NCBI GenBank assembly: GCA_900541185.1
Contig: UQIQ01000075.1
Coordinates: 1-6,697, forward strand
Length of the DNA: 6,697 bases
Source of the DNA: an uncultured Collinsella sp.
Lineage (GTDB): Bacteria > Actinomycetota > Coriobacteriia > Coriobacteriales > Coriobacteriaceae
Direction: 5' to 3'
The position numbers were made by a program, and so were the translations under genes. Shown in pieces: positions 5,018-6,697 of the stretch (position 1 is its first letter; each line of letters starts with the position of its first letter). Below the pieces are notes generated by a model, which saw only the letters and a list, made by a program, of their open reading frames with translations, was not told the origin of the DNA and made no database searches.

Positions 5018-5908
5018 ATGAGTGATTTTGTCCTGACCTGTGAATCTGCCGCCGACCGAACTCGGGAGTTCTTTGACTCGCGCAATATTCCTGTCGCGTA
5101 TTTTCATTACGAGATCGACGATGTTGTCCATACGGACGATCTGTATCAGTCGATTACGCCGGACAAGTTTTTTGCCCAGATTGCCGCGGGCGCCATGCCC
5201 AAGACGTCTCAGGTGAGCGTGGGTGAGTACGAGGAGTTTTGGGAGCCGTTTGTTGCCGAGGGTAAAGACGTGCTGCACCTGACGTTGTCGTCGGGCATTT
5301 CGGGTACGTATGGTTCGGCTTGCGTTGCGGCGCAGATGCTCGCGGATCGCTATCCCCAGGGCGGCAAGGTGCGCGTCATCGATTCGCTGGGGGCGTCTTC
5401 GGGCTTTGGCCTATTGCTGGAATATGCCGCCGACGTGCGCGATAGCGGCGCTTCGCTCGACGAGACGGCCGCTTGGATTGAGGAGCATAAACTCAACCTT
5501 CACCACTGGTTCTTCTCGACCGATCTGTCGAGCTACCTGCGCGGCGGTCGCATTTCGGCCGCGAGCGCAATCATCGGCACGGCGCTTAAGATTTGCCCAC
5601 TTATGACGGTCGATTGCGAAGGTGGGCTGTCGCCACGTGAGAAGATTCGCACCAAGAAGCGCGCGATTTCCGAGATGGCTAAGACCATGATGGCGCACGT
5701 GCAGGACGGTGCGGATTATTCGGGTAAGTGCATCTTGTCCCATTCGGCGTGCCGCGAGGACGCTGAGGCCGTTGCGGCGCTGATTGAGGAACAAGTTCCG
5801 CAGCTCAAAGGCAAGATTGAGATCAACAATATCGGTGCTCTGATCGGTTCGCACACCGGACCTGGCACGGTGGCGCTCTTCTTTATGGGCGACAAGCGCG
5901 TGGATTAA
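5018..5908 (+). CDS. DegV family (FakB-like) fatty-acid-binding protein
   Basis: A protein of 296 residues, the usual size for the family. DegV/FakB proteins bind a fatty acid and, where the pathway is known, present it to the kinase FakA, which makes acyl-phosphate for phospholipid synthesis. Visible family features are the N-terminal strand with DFVLTCESAAD (3-13), KTSQVS at 62-67, SSGISGTYGSA at 91-101, the Leu-Arg-Gly-Gly-Arg-Ile-Ser turn at 174-180, and IGSHTGPGTVALFF at 276-289. By family knowledge, the TSQ Thr, the Ser/Gly loop and His279 surround the fatty-acid carboxylate. There is no signal peptide, so it is cytoplasmic. No fakA (DAK-domain kinase) is in the window, so ligand and partner are unknown. 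It has its own promoter divergent from fbp and appears monocistronic, with a hairpin terminator 41 nt after its stop. Confidence 0.95.
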   Translation: MSDFVLTCESAADRTREFFDSRNIPVAYFHYEIDDVVHTDDLYQSITPDKFFAQIAAGAMPKTSQVSVGEYEEFWEPFVAEGKDVLHLTLSSGISGTYGSACVAAQMLADRYPQGGKVRVIDSLGASSGFGLLLEYAADVRDSGASLDETAAWIEEHKLNLHHWFFSTDLSSYLRGGRISAASAIIGTALKICPLMTVDCEGGLSPREKIRTKKRAISEMAKTMMAHVQDGADYSGKCILSHSACREDAEAVAALIEEQVPQLKGKIEINNIGALIGSHTGPGTVALFFMGDKRVD

Positions 5909-5948
5909 CTTGACCCATCACGTCGCGCACGATTGCTCAAACGAAAAC

Positions 5949-5978
5949 GGCCCGCCTCACGTTTGTGGGGCGGGCCTT
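5949..5978. terminator. Bidirectional terminator between convergent genes
   Basis: A 12 bp stem (GGCCCGCCTCAC at 5949-5960 with 5965-5976, one G-U pair) has a 4 nt GTTT loop. On the minus strand it is followed by CGTTTTCGTTTG, which suits the gene ending at 5989. On the plus strand TTGCTGTTGC follows, a weaker tail serving the DegV-family gene. Confidence 0.85.
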
Positions 5979-5988
5979 GCTGTTGCGG

Positions 5989-6660
5989 CTAGCGTTTCTT
6001 GCCGCGGAAGAAGAAGCCATGCAGTGACGGCTTGAGTCCACGGTTGGCGCGACGCTCCTCGATATGATCGTGGATCGAAGCGACGCGTTCGATAACCTCG
6101 TCGGGAATCGGCACGTCGGGATTCATGTTCTCGACCTGACTGACCTCGGCGGCGGCAACCTGGTCGATAATGGGCACATCGTCGCGCGAGATGACGGGCG
6201 TGGCGTCTTCCTTCATCTTGCGGTAGCGCTGCATCATGTCGGTCTGTAGCTGCTGGGCCGAAGGCGGCGTCCAGATGATGGCGTTGGCACCGGCGGCGAT
6301 GGTCTCGCGGATGCTCTCGGGCGTCTTGCCGCCCGGCGCGATGAGCGGCAGGTTGGGATAGTGCTCGCGCAGTTCACGTAGGACCTGGGGCGTGTTTTTG
6401 CCGGCGGCGATGTTGAGAATCTTGGCTCCGGCGCGCACTTTGGCATGCGCATCATCGTCGCAACGTACGACCGTGGCGATGACGGGGATGTCGGCGATGT
6501 TGGTGATGTGCTCGACCATCTCGGCAGTGGCGGGGGAGTTGACCACGCAGCCCGCCGCACCCTGCATCTCGGAGACGGCTGCCATCTGTACGGAGCGCTT
6601 ACCGGTCGTAGTTCCGCCGCCCACGCCTACAAAGACCGGGCACTCGGCAACGGTCAGCAA
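5989..6660 (-). CDS. Unrecognised TIM-barrel-like protein, 5'-partial
   Basis: This is the C-terminal 223 residues of a protein cut by the right-hand adapter. The frame runs on into the adapter, where a GTG at 6675 would give the false N-terminus MYKRQ. The native part looks like the second half or more of a beta/alpha barrel: a Gly-rich loop VGVGGGTTTGKR (11-22), strand-helix units ending in GAAGCVVNSPATAE (34-47), IPVIATVVRCDDD (58-70), AGAKILNIAAGKNT (77-90), LPLIAPGGKTPESI (104-117) and AGANAIIWTPPSA (123-135). The Gly-Gly near 110-111 followed by a Gly-Ala strand resembles the phosphate-binding end of KDPG-aldolase or NanE-like barrels, but I cannot assign a reaction. After about residue 150 comes a charged tail ending in FFFRGKKR that a plain barrel would not need. 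Its start, promoter and upstream neighbours are outside the window. Confidence 0.7.
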   Translation of the reverse strand: MLTVAECPVFVGVGGGTTTGKRSVQMAAVSEMQGAAGCVVNSPATAEMVEHITNIADIPVIATVVRCDDDAHAKVRAGAKILNIAAGKNTPQVLRELREHYPNLPLIAPGGKTPESIRETIAAGANAIIWTPPSAQQLQTDMMQRYRKMKEDATPVISRDDVPIIDQVAAAEVSQVENMNPDVPIPDEVIERVASIHDHIEERRANRGLKPSLHGFFFRGKKR

Positions 6661-6697
6661 CTGTCTCTTATACACATCTGACGCTGCCGACGACTTA
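6661..6697 (-). other. Nextera/Illumina P5-side sequencing adapter (not genomic)
   Basis: 6661-6693 is the reverse complement of the Nextera read-1 adapter: the 19 bp Tn5 mosaic end at 6661-6679, then GACGCTGCCGACGA. The last four bases CTTA lie at the start of the i5 index position and, from memory, would fit S518 of the Nextera XT v2 set. Native DNA ends at 6660. Confidence 0.98.

Noticed and set aside
4823..5278. Minus-strand reading frame covering the divergent region and the 5' end of the DegV-family gene.
   Set aside because: It overlaps a well-supported gene and its promoter, has no ribosome binding site or recognisable domain, and the intergenic part is not coding-like.
30..6679. 19 bp terminal inverted repeats (AGATGTGTATAAGAGACAG) bracketing the whole window, like a composite transposon.
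   Set aside because: They are Tn5 mosaic ends within Nextera adapters, followed outward by primer and index sequence, so they come from library preparation.

Overview
The window is a 6.6 kb piece of bacterial chromosome (about positions 49-6660) with Illumina Nextera (Tn5) library adapters still attached at both ends (1-48 and 6661-6697). The outermost genes are therefore cut by the library or assembly process, not by biology. The moderately high GC, frequent GTG starts and gene mix (class III fructose-1,6-bisphosphatase, DegV-family lipid-binding protein, small GtrA-like membrane proteins, and surface proteins with an InlB-type repeat and a DUF4430 domain) suggest a gut Coriobacteriia, most likely Collinsella or a close relative. 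That assignment is inference from gene content; no rRNA or marker gene is present.

Layout. (1) 49-1520, plus strand: the C-terminal end of a surface protein (InlB/Listeria-Bacteroides repeat, Gly-rich linker, Ser/Asp/Lys-rich stalk, degenerate sorting signal, membrane segment, KRR tail), followed without a gap by a membrane-tethered protein with a long charged stalk and a C-terminal DUF4430 (transcobalamin-like) domain. Both look exported and surface-displayed, and are probably cotranscribed and translationally coupled. A terminator follows at 1543-1580. (2) 1616-4697, minus strand: fbp (class III FBPase), then two tandem paralogous GtrA-family membrane proteins, the last ending in a strong terminator. 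A large hairpin lies between the two gtrA-like genes. (3) 4698-5017: a 320 bp divergent control region between fbp and a DegV-family gene. It holds a perfect 11+11 bp inverted repeat upstream of fbp, a 12 bp palindrome, four copies of TGGTAAA, and an extended -10 promoter in front of the DegV gene. (4) 5018-5908, plus strand: the DegV-family fatty-acid-binding protein, then a shared hairpin terminator. (5) 5989-6660, minus strand: the 3' part of an unrecognised TIM-barrel-like protein.

The genes do not form one obvious pathway. The surface-protein pair forms one unit, fbp belongs to gluconeogenesis, the GtrA-like proteins to lipid-linked sugar translocation, and the DegV protein to fatty acid uptake and activation. 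No CRISPR array, tRNA, rRNA, phage gene or natural insertion sequence is visible. The points most worth a second look are the candidate operator over the fbp promoter, the degenerate sorting signal, the stalked DUF4430 protein, and the adapter artefacts that would otherwise be translated into false protein ends.
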